Below, one piece after another: positions 14,872-25,058 of a stretch of DNA of 64,000 bases (its first letter is position 1; every line of letters begins with the position of its first letter). Made by a program: the position numbers and the translations under genes. The notes under the pieces were generated by a model. It searched no databases. It worked only from the letters and a program-made list of their open reading frames with translations, and had not been told where the DNA came from. The DNA is taken from NCBI RefSeq assembly GCF_013348785.1, contig NZ_CP054691.1, forward strand, positions 2,914,001-2,978,000, given 5' to 3'. This stretch comes from Gordonia sp. X0973. Lineage in GTDB: Bacteria; Actinomycetota; Actinomycetes; Mycobacteriales; Mycobacteriaceae.

Positions 14872-16098
14872 ATGTTGGTGAACGACCCGCAACACGCACC
14901 CGCCCGCACCGGCGGCCCCACCCCGCGCGCCCTGCTCGCCGGGCGGGTGATCGTGCTCGTCGCAATCCTCGTGTTCGCGCTGTCGCTGCGCACCGCCGTC
15001 ACGTCGATCGCACCGCTGCTGACCCGCATCTCCGGCGACATCGGCTTCGGCGCGACGACGATCGGCGTCCTGGGCATGATGCCGACCGCGATGTTCGGCT
15101 TGGCCGGCTTCGCCGCACCGGTGCTGAGCCGGCGGTACGGGCTGGAGCGGGTGACCCTCGCCGCCGTCGTCGCGACCGCCGTCGGCATCGCCGCCCGCGC
15201 GGGATCGGGCTCCACCGCGACCCTGCTCACCTGGTCGGCCATCGCCCTGATGGGCATGGGGATCGGCAACATCGTGATCCCGCCACTGGTCAAGCGCTAT
15301 TTCGGTGACCGCGTCGCACTGTTGTCGACCGCCTACATCACCTGCGTCCAACTGGGCACCGCCGTGCCGGCCGCGCTGGCCGTCCCGGTCGCCGACGCCC
15401 ACGGCTGGCGGCTGTCGCTCGGGATGTGGGCGCTGATCCCCCTCCTCGCGATCGGCCCGTGGATCAGCGTCATCCGCGCCCGGCGCCACCACGACGTCGC
15501 CGACCGCACCGGCGAACCCGACGCCCGGGTCACCGGGCTGTGGCGCTCACCGCTGGCTTGGGGCATGACCTTCATGTTCGGGATGACCTCGCTGGTGACC
15601 TACTCGCTGTTCACCTGGCTCCCGACCATGCTCACCGACGCGGGCGGCAGCGAGGGTCTGGGCGGGTCGATGCTGGCGCTGTTCTCCGCCCTGGGTTTCG
15701 TCGCGACACTGCTCGCCCCGACGATCTGTGCGCGCTTCGCCAACCCGTTCGCCTTCGTGCTCGTCTTCATGGCCTGCCTGCTGGCCGGCCTCGCCGGCAT
15801 CCTGTGGATGCCGATGCACGCCACGGTGCTGTGGGTGGTGCTGCTGGGCCTCGGTCCGACAACCTTCCCGATGGCGCTGACCCTGATCAACCTGCGCACG
15901 CGCACCGACGCCGAGTCCGCGGCGCTGTCCGGATTCGCACAGGGCATCGGCTACCTGCTCGCCTGCGCCGGTCCGCTCCTGTTCGGCGTCCTCCACGAGG
16001 TGTCGCACGGCTGGACCGCACCGGTCGCCTTCCTCGTCGGGGCGATGGTCGCACTGACCCTCGGGGCGGCCATCGCCTGTCGGCCGAAGTTCCTCTGA
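14872..16098 (+). CDS. MFS transporter, CynX/NimT-like
   Basis: The 408-residue protein has about twelve hydrophobic segments, beginning VIVLVAILVFALSLRTAVTS and ending VAFLVGAMVALTLGAAIAC. The conserved N-terminal sequence LRTAVTSIAPLL and the loop after helix 2-3 (GLAGFAAPVLSRRYGLER) place it in the CynX/NimT (cyanate / 2-nitroimidazole) branch of the major facilitator superfamily. The substrate is not predictable. It lies in the inner membrane and probably exports or imports a small compound sensed by the divergent GntR regulator. Confidence 0.88.
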   Translation: MLVNDPQHAPARTGGPTPRALLAGRVIVLVAILVFALSLRTAVTSIAPLLTRISGDIGFGATTIGVLGMMPTAMFGLAGFAAPVLSRRYGLERVTLAAVVATAVGIAARAGSGSTATLLTWSAIALMGMGIGNIVIPPLVKRYFGDRVALLSTAYITCVQLGTAVPAALAVPVADAHGWRLSLGMWALIPLLAIGPWISVIRARRHHDVADRTGEPDARVTGLWRSPLAWGMTFMFGMTSLVTYSLFTWLPTMLTDAGGSEGLGGSMLALFSALGFVATLLAPTICARFANPFAFVLVFMACLLAGLAGILWMPMHATVLWVVLLGLGPTTFPMALTLINLRTRTDAESAALSGFAQGIGYLLACAGPLLFGVLHEVSHGWTAPVAFLVGAMVALTLGAAIACRPKFL

Positions 16099-16198
16099 TC
16101 CGCTTCGAGACCCGGCCCCACTGACCCGCGGGTGGGACCAACTGCGTCAATTTCGCTAAATCTGTACTGAGTCAAGAAAAAGGGTGCACACTGGAGTC

Positions 16199-18908
<2,710 letters not shown>

Positions 18909-18943
18909 GTCCGACCACGACGGGCCGGGTTACCGTGGCTGGT

Positions 18944-19606
18944 GTGAGCATGCACCAGCACGGCAACCCGGCCCGTTCCGTTGATCCGCGGGAGCACTGG
19001 GAGGAGTTCTACGGCGACGGCAAACGGCCGTGGTCGGGAAAGCCCAACGCGATCCTCGTCGACGAGGTCGGGGAGCTGGACTCCGCCGACCGGTCGGCCC
19101 TCGACCTCGGCTGCGGTTCGGGTGCCGACGCGATCTGGCTGGCCCGGCAGGGGTGGGCGGTGACGGCGGTCGACATCGCCGACGCCGCGCTGGAGGTCGG
19201 CCGCGAACACGCCCGTGACGCCGGGCTTCCCGAGAACGCGATCGACTGGCGGCGCGTCGACCTGGGTACCGACTTCCCGGTCGGGTCGTGGGATCTCGTC
19301 AGCGCCTTCTACCTGCACTCGCAGGTCGCCTTGGAGCGCTCGGCCATCCTGCGCCGAGCCGCGGCGGCGGTGCGCCCGGGCGGCGCGCTGCTCGTCGTCG
19401 GGCATTGGGCGATGCCCGCATGGCGGTTCGACGGCGACCCGCCGCAGTTCCCGAGCACCGACGACGTCCTCGCCGACGTCGGCGCCGCGACATCCGACGA
19501 GTGGTCGGTGCTGCGCTCCGGTTTGCGCGAGGTCTCGATGACCGATCCCGACGGGAATCCGACGACGCGCACCGACAACGTCGTACACCTGCGCCGTAGA
19601 TCGTGA
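18944..19606 (+). CDS. Class I SAM-dependent methyltransferase
   Basis: The 220-residue protein has the SAM-binding motif LDLGCGSGADAIWLARQGW, then VTAVDIADAALEVGREHA and VRPGGALLVVGHWAMP. N-terminal residues HWEEFYGDGKRPWSGKPNA resemble thiopurine/tellurite-type methyltransferases. The GTG at 18944 was chosen over the ATG at 18950 because TACCGT at 18931-18936 sits exactly seven bases before it, the spacing expected for a leaderless actinobacterial transcript. The end of the gene lies inside a long palindrome that is probably its terminator. Substrate unknown. Confidence 0.88.
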   Translation: MSMHQHGNPARSVDPREHWEEFYGDGKRPWSGKPNAILVDEVGELDSADRSALDLGCGSGADAIWLARQGWAVTAVDIADAALEVGREHARDAGLPENAIDWRRVDLGTDFPVGSWDLVSAFYLHSQVALERSAILRRAAAAVRPGGALLVVGHWAMPAWRFDGDPPQFPSTDDVLADVGAATSDEWSVLRSGLREVSMTDPDGNPTTRTDNVVHLRRRS

Positions 19607-19633
19607 CCGGATACCGGTAACGATCTACGGCGC
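19591..19633. terminator. Long palindrome, probable bidirectional terminator
   Basis: A 43-base near-perfect inverted repeat has outer arms GCGCCGTAGATCGT and ACGATCTACGGCGC (14 bp, perfect). One mismatched pair follows, then inner arms ACCGG/CCGGT around an ATA loop. It covers the stop codon of the methyltransferase (19604-19606) and ends 11 bp before the stop of the convergent gene at 19644. It has no U tract, which is common in actinobacteria. It would fold equally well in transcripts from either side. Confidence 0.8.
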
Positions 19634-19643
19634 GGGGACGGTA

Positions 19644-21086
19644 CTACCGGGTTGCCGCCGGGCTGCCGAACGACGGCGCCGACGGGGCGCTGAACGACGG
19701 TGCCGACGGACCGGAGACCGACGGTGCCGGTGCCGACTGGGCCGGGCCGGTCGCCCACGGTGCGCTGGCCGGTGCCGGTGCGGCCGGAGCCGACGGTGCG
19801 CTGGGGGCCGACGGCACCGACGGAGCCGCGGGAGCGACCGGAGCCGGAGCCGATTCCGCGGGAGCCGGAGCAGCGGGCACGACCGGTGCCGGGGCGACGG
19901 AGTCCGCGGGGGCCGGCGACTCGACCGGCGCGGGCACAACCGGCGCCACCGGGGCGACTGGGGCAACCGGCGCGGCGGGGGCCTGCTCGGCCGGGACCGG
20001 AGCACCGAACCGGAACGTCGGGTTACCGCCGCTGGTCGCCGTCTCGGTCGGCGCCTGCGGGACCGCGGCCATCCGCGACTGCGGTGCCGGAGCCTGCGCC
20101 ACCTGCGGTGCCGGGGCGGGCGACGCGTCGGCGACGGCCGCGTTCGTCTTGACCGGGATCCGGCCGCCGAGTGCGTACTGGATATCTCCGCGCAGGGTGA
20201 TCAGATGCTGCAGGGCACCCTGCATCACCATGCCGTTGTCCACCGAGCCCAGGTCGCCGAGCAAGCCTCCGGAGAAGACCTGGAAACCCTCGGGGAGCAG
20301 GCCGTCGAGCCCGACCAGCGGCGCCAGGTTCATTCCGACGCCGCCGTTGAGCGCTCCGCCCACGACATGCGCCGGTGCGGCGAGCAATGCGTTGACGGCA
20401 CCGACCGCATCCCCCGCGCCGATCGCGTCGATCACCTGCTGGACTCCCGCACCCAGTCCGCCGATGGCGCCGACGACCGGGCTGATGGCATCCATCGGCA
20501 GGTTGATCGCGAGGGCCGGAGCCATGTCGAGCACCGCCAGGAGATTGCGCACCGGCCCCTCCACGGCCTGCTGGATCGCCGTCACCAGGACCGAACTCGG
20601 CCCGAGTTCGGGATGTTCGATGTCGGTGGGTGCGAGGCCCTGCACGATCGGCAGCACCGCGGCGGTCAGTAGGTTGTTCAACGCCTGCTCGATGTTGCCG
20701 TCGCGGAGGTTGCCGCTGGCGGCGCTGAGCAGCGGCGGTACGTGGGTGCGGAAGGCGTCGAGGAGGTTCTTCCCGGTGACCACCGTGGCATCGCCGATCG
20801 CGGCCAGGTTCGTCTGCTGGTTGAGCGCGATGCGCTGCAGGACCGGGAACGAGTCCTGCATATCCGCCGCGGCCTTGATTCCGGCCAGGTTGGCCATCGT
20901 CTGCGCGATCGCCGTCTTGTACGCCTCCGGGAAAGTCACCTGGCCGGAGGCGGCGGTGATGCTCGATGAGAGCGCCGCGGGCACGGCAGGGGTGCCCGCA
21001 GTGGCAGATCCGAGCGGTGCGAAAGCGACGGTCGCGGTGCCGATAAGGGCCATCGCGGGCAAAGTGATTCTCATATGAGAATGCAT
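19644..21086 (-). CDS. Secreted protein with Pro/Ala-rich repetitive C terminus
   Basis: The 480-residue product has a signal peptide (MHSHMRITLPAMALIGTATV to about residue 38). A hydrophobic, mostly helical domain follows to about residue 320 (LLAVLDMAPALAINLPMDAI, GLGAGVQQVIDAIGAGDAVG). The last 150 residues are rich in Pro, Ala, Val and Ser, with short repeats such as PVAPVAP and SAPSAPSAPSAP. The ATG at 21086 has an AGGAG box seven bases upstream; an ATG at 21074 is the alternative. No catalytic motif is visible. It may be a cell-envelope or outer-membrane-associated protein, but the family was not recognised. Confidence 0.8.
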   Translation of the reverse strand: MHSHMRITLPAMALIGTATVAFAPLGSATAGTPAVPAALSSSITAASGQVTFPEAYKTAIAQTMANLAGIKAAADMQDSFPVLQRIALNQQTNLAAIGDATVVTGKNLLDAFRTHVPPLLSAASGNLRDGNIEQALNNLLTAAVLPIVQGLAPTDIEHPELGPSSVLVTAIQQAVEGPVRNLLAVLDMAPALAINLPMDAISPVVGAIGGLGAGVQQVIDAIGAGDAVGAVNALLAAPAHVVGGALNGGVGMNLAPLVGLDGLLPEGFQVFSGGLLGDLGSVDNGMVMQGALQHLITLRGDIQYALGGRIPVKTNAAVADASPAPAPQVAQAPAPQSRMAAVPQAPTETATSGGNPTFRFGAPVPAEQAPAAPVAPVAPVAPVVPAPVESPAPADSVAPAPVVPAAPAPAESAPAPVAPAAPSVPSAPSAPSAPAAPAPASAPWATGPAQSAPAPSVSGPSAPSFSAPSAPSFGSPAATR

Positions 21087-21529
21087 GAAACAACTCCTAG
21101 AAACAGTCTCAGAAAAGTGTCCACACCATGTGGACTGCGTCACAATATCCCCGCGCGACAGGTTCGCGGACCGCTTTCCAAAGACTTGTTACCCACGAGT
21201 AGAACACCGTTTACCTGGACAAATGACCTGGTCGATGGTCCATCGACGAGAAGGTTCACCACAACCAACCTTCCATCGGAATGCTGATTCGAATACATCA
21301 GTATTCAGATATACCTTCAACTTTCTTAAGCCTGCTTCTCCCTTTCGAATTCGGACGATCGCCCCACTAATGGTTCGCCCCACGCCCCCGCTGGCCGCAA
21401 ACATTCGCGGCGCGAGATTTGCGGGCACGAGGTTTGCGACGCGGGCCAGACGGGTACCCAAGTCCCGTTCGCTCCGCGATAGCCGCGATCAGTGGGATAA
21501 TCGAGGTTCAGCGTCGAAAGGGGTCCACC
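21087..21529. other. Gene-free divergent stretch
   Basis: These 443 bp lie between two divergent genes for secreted proteins. The part nearest 21087-21350 is unusually AT-rich for this genome. The stretch should contain promoters for both genes, with a GAAAGGGG ribosome-binding box for the right-hand gene at about 21516. I see no convincing gene, RNA structure or repeat in it. Confidence 0.55.
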
Positions 21530-21985
21530 ATGGTTGCCAAGACGCTCATTTCCGCAACGGCCGCACTGGGACTGGCGGCGGGCATCGTGACCGCCGCGCC
21601 CGCCCACGCGCAGGAGGTCCGGCACGTCGCCCGGGCGACCTGCAAGAGCATCAGCCCCAACGTCGTCGACCGCCCCTACGGTGCGCGCATCACGACCACC
21701 CAGTGGATGCCGCTGGAGAGCGGGCGCGTCACCGTGTACATCGCGCAGTCCCCCTCGGTGTTCGGCTACCGCACCCGCCCCCACCTGCGGTGGCGCAACC
21801 TCGACACCGGACGAACGGGCCAGGCCACCACCGTCGCCTACAGCAACCAGGAGGGGGCCGGCGCCACCTTCGTCACCGTGCCGACCGGCCGCGGCCGGGT
21901 CGCGATGACGGCCTACACCGATAGCAGCAACCCCGCGTGGTCGGTGCGCTCGTCGGCCTGCTCCACGATCGTGAACGTGCGCTGA
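21530..21985 (+). CDS. Small secreted protein of unknown function
   Basis: The 151-residue product has a clear signal peptide (MVAKTLISATAALGLAAGIV, cleavage after AHA-Q). The mature protein of about 125 residues is rich in beta-forming residues (RVTVYIAQSPSVFGYRTRPH, GATFVTVPTGRGRVAMTAYT) and has two cysteines, ATCKSI near the N terminus and SACSTI near the C terminus, which could form a disulfide. The ATG has a GAAAGGGG box eight bases upstream. The family was not recognised. Confidence 0.8.
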   Translation: MVAKTLISATAALGLAAGIVTAAPAHAQEVRHVARATCKSISPNVVDRPYGARITTTQWMPLESGRVTVYIAQSPSVFGYRTRPHLRWRNLDTGRTGQATTVAYSNQEGAGATFVTVPTGRGRVAMTAYTDSSNPAWSVRSSACSTIVNVR

Positions 21986-22016
21986 CCCGGGCGTCGGCCG
22001 ACCGGGGTCGAGTCCG

Positions 22017-22448
22017 CTACGAGCTGCGTCGCAGCGCGAGGACCGGGATCACCCGGATGCCGCGCGCCTTCTCCTCGTATTCGGCGAAACCCGGGTACCG
22101 GCTCGCCTGCTCGGCGTAGACCCGGTCGCGGTCCGCGCCGGTCAACTCGGTGACCGTGACGGGATACCTGTCCGTCCCGACTTCCACCTCGGCGGTGCCG
22201 GCGGCGACGAGGTTGTGGTACCAGTCCGGGTTGGTGGGTGCCCCCGCCTTGGACGCGAATACGTAGATCGTCGACGGATCGGCGTCGTCGGCGAGGTACA
22301 TCATCGGGGCGACGTGCTCGGCGCCCGACTTGCGGCCGCGATGGTGGACCAACACCATCGGGGCACCGGCGAAGTTGCCGCCGACCTTCCCCTCGTTGGC
22401 TCGGAACTCCTCGATGACCTGCGTGTTGAAGTCGTTCATCCCACTCAT
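22017..22448 (-). CDS. F420-dependent nitroreductase-family protein
   Basis: The 143-residue protein is of the Ddn-like deazaflavin-binding family. Signatures are VLVHHRGRKSGAEHVAPMMY, PDWYHNLVAAGTAEVEVG and the terminal ARGIRVIPVLALRR. Reduced F420 would be the hydride donor. The ATG at 22448 is preferred to the one at 22439 because a GGGAAGG box lies seven bases upstream. It is 41 bp downstream of a TetR gene and may be the last gene of the long catabolic operon. Confidence 0.87.
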   Translation of the reverse strand: MSGMNDFNTQVIEEFRANEGKVGGNFAGAPMVLVHHRGRKSGAEHVAPMMYLADDADPSTIYVFASKAGAPTNPDWYHNLVAAGTAEVEVGTDRYPVTVTELTGADRDRVYAEQASRYPGFAEYEEKARGIRVIPVLALRRSS

Positions 22449-22489
22449 GGACCAGCCTTCCCGCCGATGCGAATACCGCCCGGCCGACC

Positions 22490-23092
22490 CTACTCCGCGA
22501 GTGCGGCGACCAGCTGCTCTTTCCAGGTCGCGACGACCTGGCGCCGGCGCCGCGAATCGTCGGTGAGCGTGTTGGCCAGCCCCAGCCCGCGCGCGAGGTC
22601 GAGGGTCACCTGCGCCAACCGGTAGGCCTGCGGGTTCTCCCCCGTCGGGTCGAGCGCGGCGACGGTGAACCGGTGCGCGGCCCGGGCCAGTTTGGCCTCC
22701 AACGGAAGGATCGCCTCGCGCAGCGCGGCATCCGACGCCGCGGCCGCCCACACCTGCAGCGCCGCCTTGAAATCGGTGCCGGTGTAGATCGACACCGCTT
22801 TGTCGACGACGGCGTCGACCCGGGCCGCCACGTCGTCGGGCACCGATGTCATGGTCGCGGAGGCCTCCCCGATCATCGCGTCGAACATCCGCTCCAGCAC
22901 CGCGATGATCAGCGCGTCGCGCGTCGGGAAGTGGTGCTGCGCGGCGCCGCGCGACACCCCGGCCGACTCGGCGACGGCCGCCACGGTCGTCGCCGCCCAT
23001 CCCTGGGTCGCGAGCACGTCGACCGACTTGTCCAACAGCCGCTCCCGCGTGGCGCGGGAACGGTCCTGCTGCGGCTCTCGGACGGTCGTCAT
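22490..23092 (-). CDS. TetR-family regulator of the atu-like operon
   Basis: The 200-residue protein has a TetR helix-turn-helix (WAATTVAAVAESAGVSRGAA, QHHFPTRDALIIAVLERMF) and a helical C-terminal domain. Its start follows the stop of the enoyl-CoA hydratase gene with no gap, so it is cotranscribed with the catabolic operon it probably controls. TetR proteins in such operons usually respond to an acyl-CoA intermediate. A candidate operator is the inverted repeat at 32433-32450 before the first gene. Confidence 0.92.
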   Translation of the reverse strand: MTTVREPQQDRSRATRERLLDKSVDVLATQGWAATTVAAVAESAGVSRGAAQHHFPTRDALIIAVLERMFDAMIGEASATMTSVPDDVAARVDAVVDKAVSIYTGTDFKAALQVWAAAASDAALREAILPLEAKLARAAHRFTVAALDPTGENPQAYRLAQVTLDLARGLGLANTLTDDSRRRRQVVATWKEQLVAALAE

Positions 23093-23896
23093 CTACTCGC
23101 TGCTGTCCCAGCTCGGCTTGGACTTCGAGAGGAAGGCGGTCATCCCTTCGCGCGCCTCGTCGGAGGCGAACAACGCCGCCGACTCGGCGGCGCGGGCATT
23201 CGCGTTCGCGTCGAAATCGGCGAGGATCGCCGCCGTGGTGAGCTTCTTCGATGCGGCGAGGCCCTGCGGGGAGGCCTTGCGGATCCCGTCGAGCACCTCG
23301 TCGCGCGCGGCGGCCAGTTCCTCGGCGCTGCCCAGGGCCTGGGTGACCAGGCCGATGTCCTGCGCCGTCGACGGCGAGAACTTCTCACCGGTCAGGAAGT
23401 ATCGCCCGGCCGCACGCGCGGTCATCTTCGGCAGCAGCACGACGGAGATGATCGAGGGCGCCAGACCCAGCCGCGCCTCGGTCAGCGCGAAGGTGGCGGC
23501 CGGGCCGACCAGGGCGATGTCGGCCGCCCCGACGAGTCCGAACCCGCCCGCCCGCACATGCCCGTCGGCGACGACGATGACCGGCTTGGGCATCCCCAGC
23601 ATCGTCCCCATCAGCGAGACCATCGCCGAGGCGCCCTCGGCCGTCGCCTCCTGGGGACTCAGCCCGCGGCGCAGCGCCTCCCCCAGATCGGCTCCGGCGC
23701 AAAAGGTTCCACCGGCATGCGTCAGCACCACCGCACGAATCGTGTCGTCGGCGGCGGCCTGCGCGAGCGCCGCCGAGAGCTGCCCGACGAGCGTCGACGA
23801 GAGTGCGTTGCGGTTCGACGGCGAGTCCAGCGTGATCGTCGCGACCGCCCGCGTCTGCTCGACGTGGACGACCGTCTCCTGTGATTCCGGCGCCAT
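23093..23896 (-). CDS. Enoyl-CoA hydratase/isomerase-family protein
   Basis: The 267-residue crotonase-fold protein has the oxyanion-hole segments THAGGTFCAGADLGEALRRG and ADGHVRAGGFGLVGAADIAL. The first position that is often a catalytic Glu in hydratases is not obvious (AGGFGLVG), while a Glu is present in FALTEARLGLAPS, so the exact reaction may differ from simple hydration. It would act on an unsaturated or carboxylated acyl-CoA made by the neighbouring dehydrogenases and carboxylase. In this position M. tuberculosis has echA7 and the atu pathway has AtuE. Confidence 0.9.
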   Translation of the reverse strand: MAPESQETVVHVEQTRAVATITLDSPSNRNALSSTLVGQLSAALAQAAADDTIRAVVLTHAGGTFCAGADLGEALRRGLSPQEATAEGASAMVSLMGTMLGMPKPVIVVADGHVRAGGFGLVGAADIALVGPAATFALTEARLGLAPSIISVVLLPKMTARAAGRYFLTGEKFSPSTAQDIGLVTQALGSAEELAAARDEVLDGIRKASPQGLAASKKLTTAAILADFDANANARAAESAALFASDEAREGMTAFLSKSKPSWDSSE

Positions 23897-23900
23897 CGTG

Positions 23901-25058
23901 TCAGTACGACTTCGGGAGGCCGAGGGTGTTCTGGGCGACGAAGTTGAGGACCATCTCGCGGCTCACCGGCGCAACCTTGGCGATCCGCACCAGCGCCAAC
24001 ATCGGTGCCAGCCCGTACTCGGAGGTGAGGCCGTTGCCGCCGAGGGTGTGGACGGCCTGGTCGACGAGTTTGGTCGACGCCTCGGCCGCGGCGTATTTCG
24101 CCATGTTGGCCGGTTCTGCTGCACCCCAGTCGTCGCCGGCGTCGTAGAGCGTCGCGGCCTTCTGCATCATCAGCTTGGCCATCTCCAACTCGACCTTGCC
24201 CGCGGCCAGCGGGTGGGCGATGCCCTGGTGCGCGCCGATCGGCGTCTTCCACACGGTCCGGTCCTTCGCGTAGGCGACGGCCTTGTCCAGCGCGTACCGG
24301 CCCATGCCGATCGCCGATGCCGCACCCATGATGCGCTCCGGGTTGAGCCCCGCGAACAGCTGGCTCAACGCGGCCTCGGGGTCGCCGACGAGGGCGTCGG
24401 CGGGCAGCCGGACGTCGTCGAGGAAGAGCTGGAACTGCTTCTCGGGGTTCTGCAGTTCCATCGGGATCTGGGTGAAGGTGAAGCCCTCCGCATCGGTGGG
24501 CACGATGAACAGCGCCGGGGCGAGTTTGCCGGTCTTCGCCTCCTCGGTGCGCCCGACGATGAGCACCGCGTCGGCCTGGTCGACACCGGAGATGAAGACC
24601 TTCTGGCCGGAGAGGATCCACTCGTCGCCGTCGCGGCGGCCCGTGGTGGTGATCTGGTGCGAATTCGACCCCGCGTCGGGTTCGGTGATGCCGAAGGCCA
24701 TGGTGATCTCACCGCTGGCGAGCCCGGGCAACCACTTCTTCTTCTGCTCCTCGGTGCCGAATCGGGCGATGACGTTGCCGCAGATCGCCGGCGAGACGAC
24801 CAGCATCAGCAGGCCGGTGCCCGATGCCGCGAGTTCTTCCATCACGATCGACAGCTCGTACATCCCGGCCCCGCCGCCGCCGTACTCCTCGGGCAGGTTG
24901 ACGCCGATGAACCCCAGGTCACCGGCCTCCTTCCACAGCTCGGTGGTCTTGAGGTCTTGCTTCGCGCATTTCTGGAAGTACTCGGCGCCGTATTTCTTCC
25001 CCAGCGCCGCAACGGCCGCGCGCAGTTCTTTGCGCTCGTCGGTCTCGATGAAACTCAT
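23901..25058 (-). CDS. Acyl-CoA dehydrogenase
   Basis: The 385-residue flavoprotein has the full family pattern: AFGITEPDAGSNSHQITTTG for FAD and substrate binding, GRRDGDEWILSGQKVFISGV, and VHTLGGNGLTSEYGLAPMLA near the C terminus. It introduces a double bond next to the CoA thioester. The ATG at 25058 overlaps the biotin-carboxylase stop by 4 bp. The layout matches M. tuberculosis fadE12 beside accA2, and AtuD in Pseudomonas. A branched or terpenoid acyl-CoA substrate is inferred from the cluster, not from this sequence alone. Confidence 0.94.
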   Translation of the reverse strand: MSFIETDERKELRAAVAALGKKYGAEYFQKCAKQDLKTTELWKEAGDLGFIGVNLPEEYGGGGAGMYELSIVMEELAASGTGLLMLVVSPAICGNVIARFGTEEQKKKWLPGLASGEITMAFGITEPDAGSNSHQITTTGRRDGDEWILSGQKVFISGVDQADAVLIVGRTEEAKTGKLAPALFIVPTDAEGFTFTQIPMELQNPEKQFQLFLDDVRLPADALVGDPEAALSQLFAGLNPERIMGAASAIGMGRYALDKAVAYAKDRTVWKTPIGAHQGIAHPLAAGKVELEMAKLMMQKAATLYDAGDDWGAAEPANMAKYAAAEASTKLVDQAVHTLGGNGLTSEYGLAPMLALVRIAKVAPVSREMVLNFVAQNTLGLPKSY

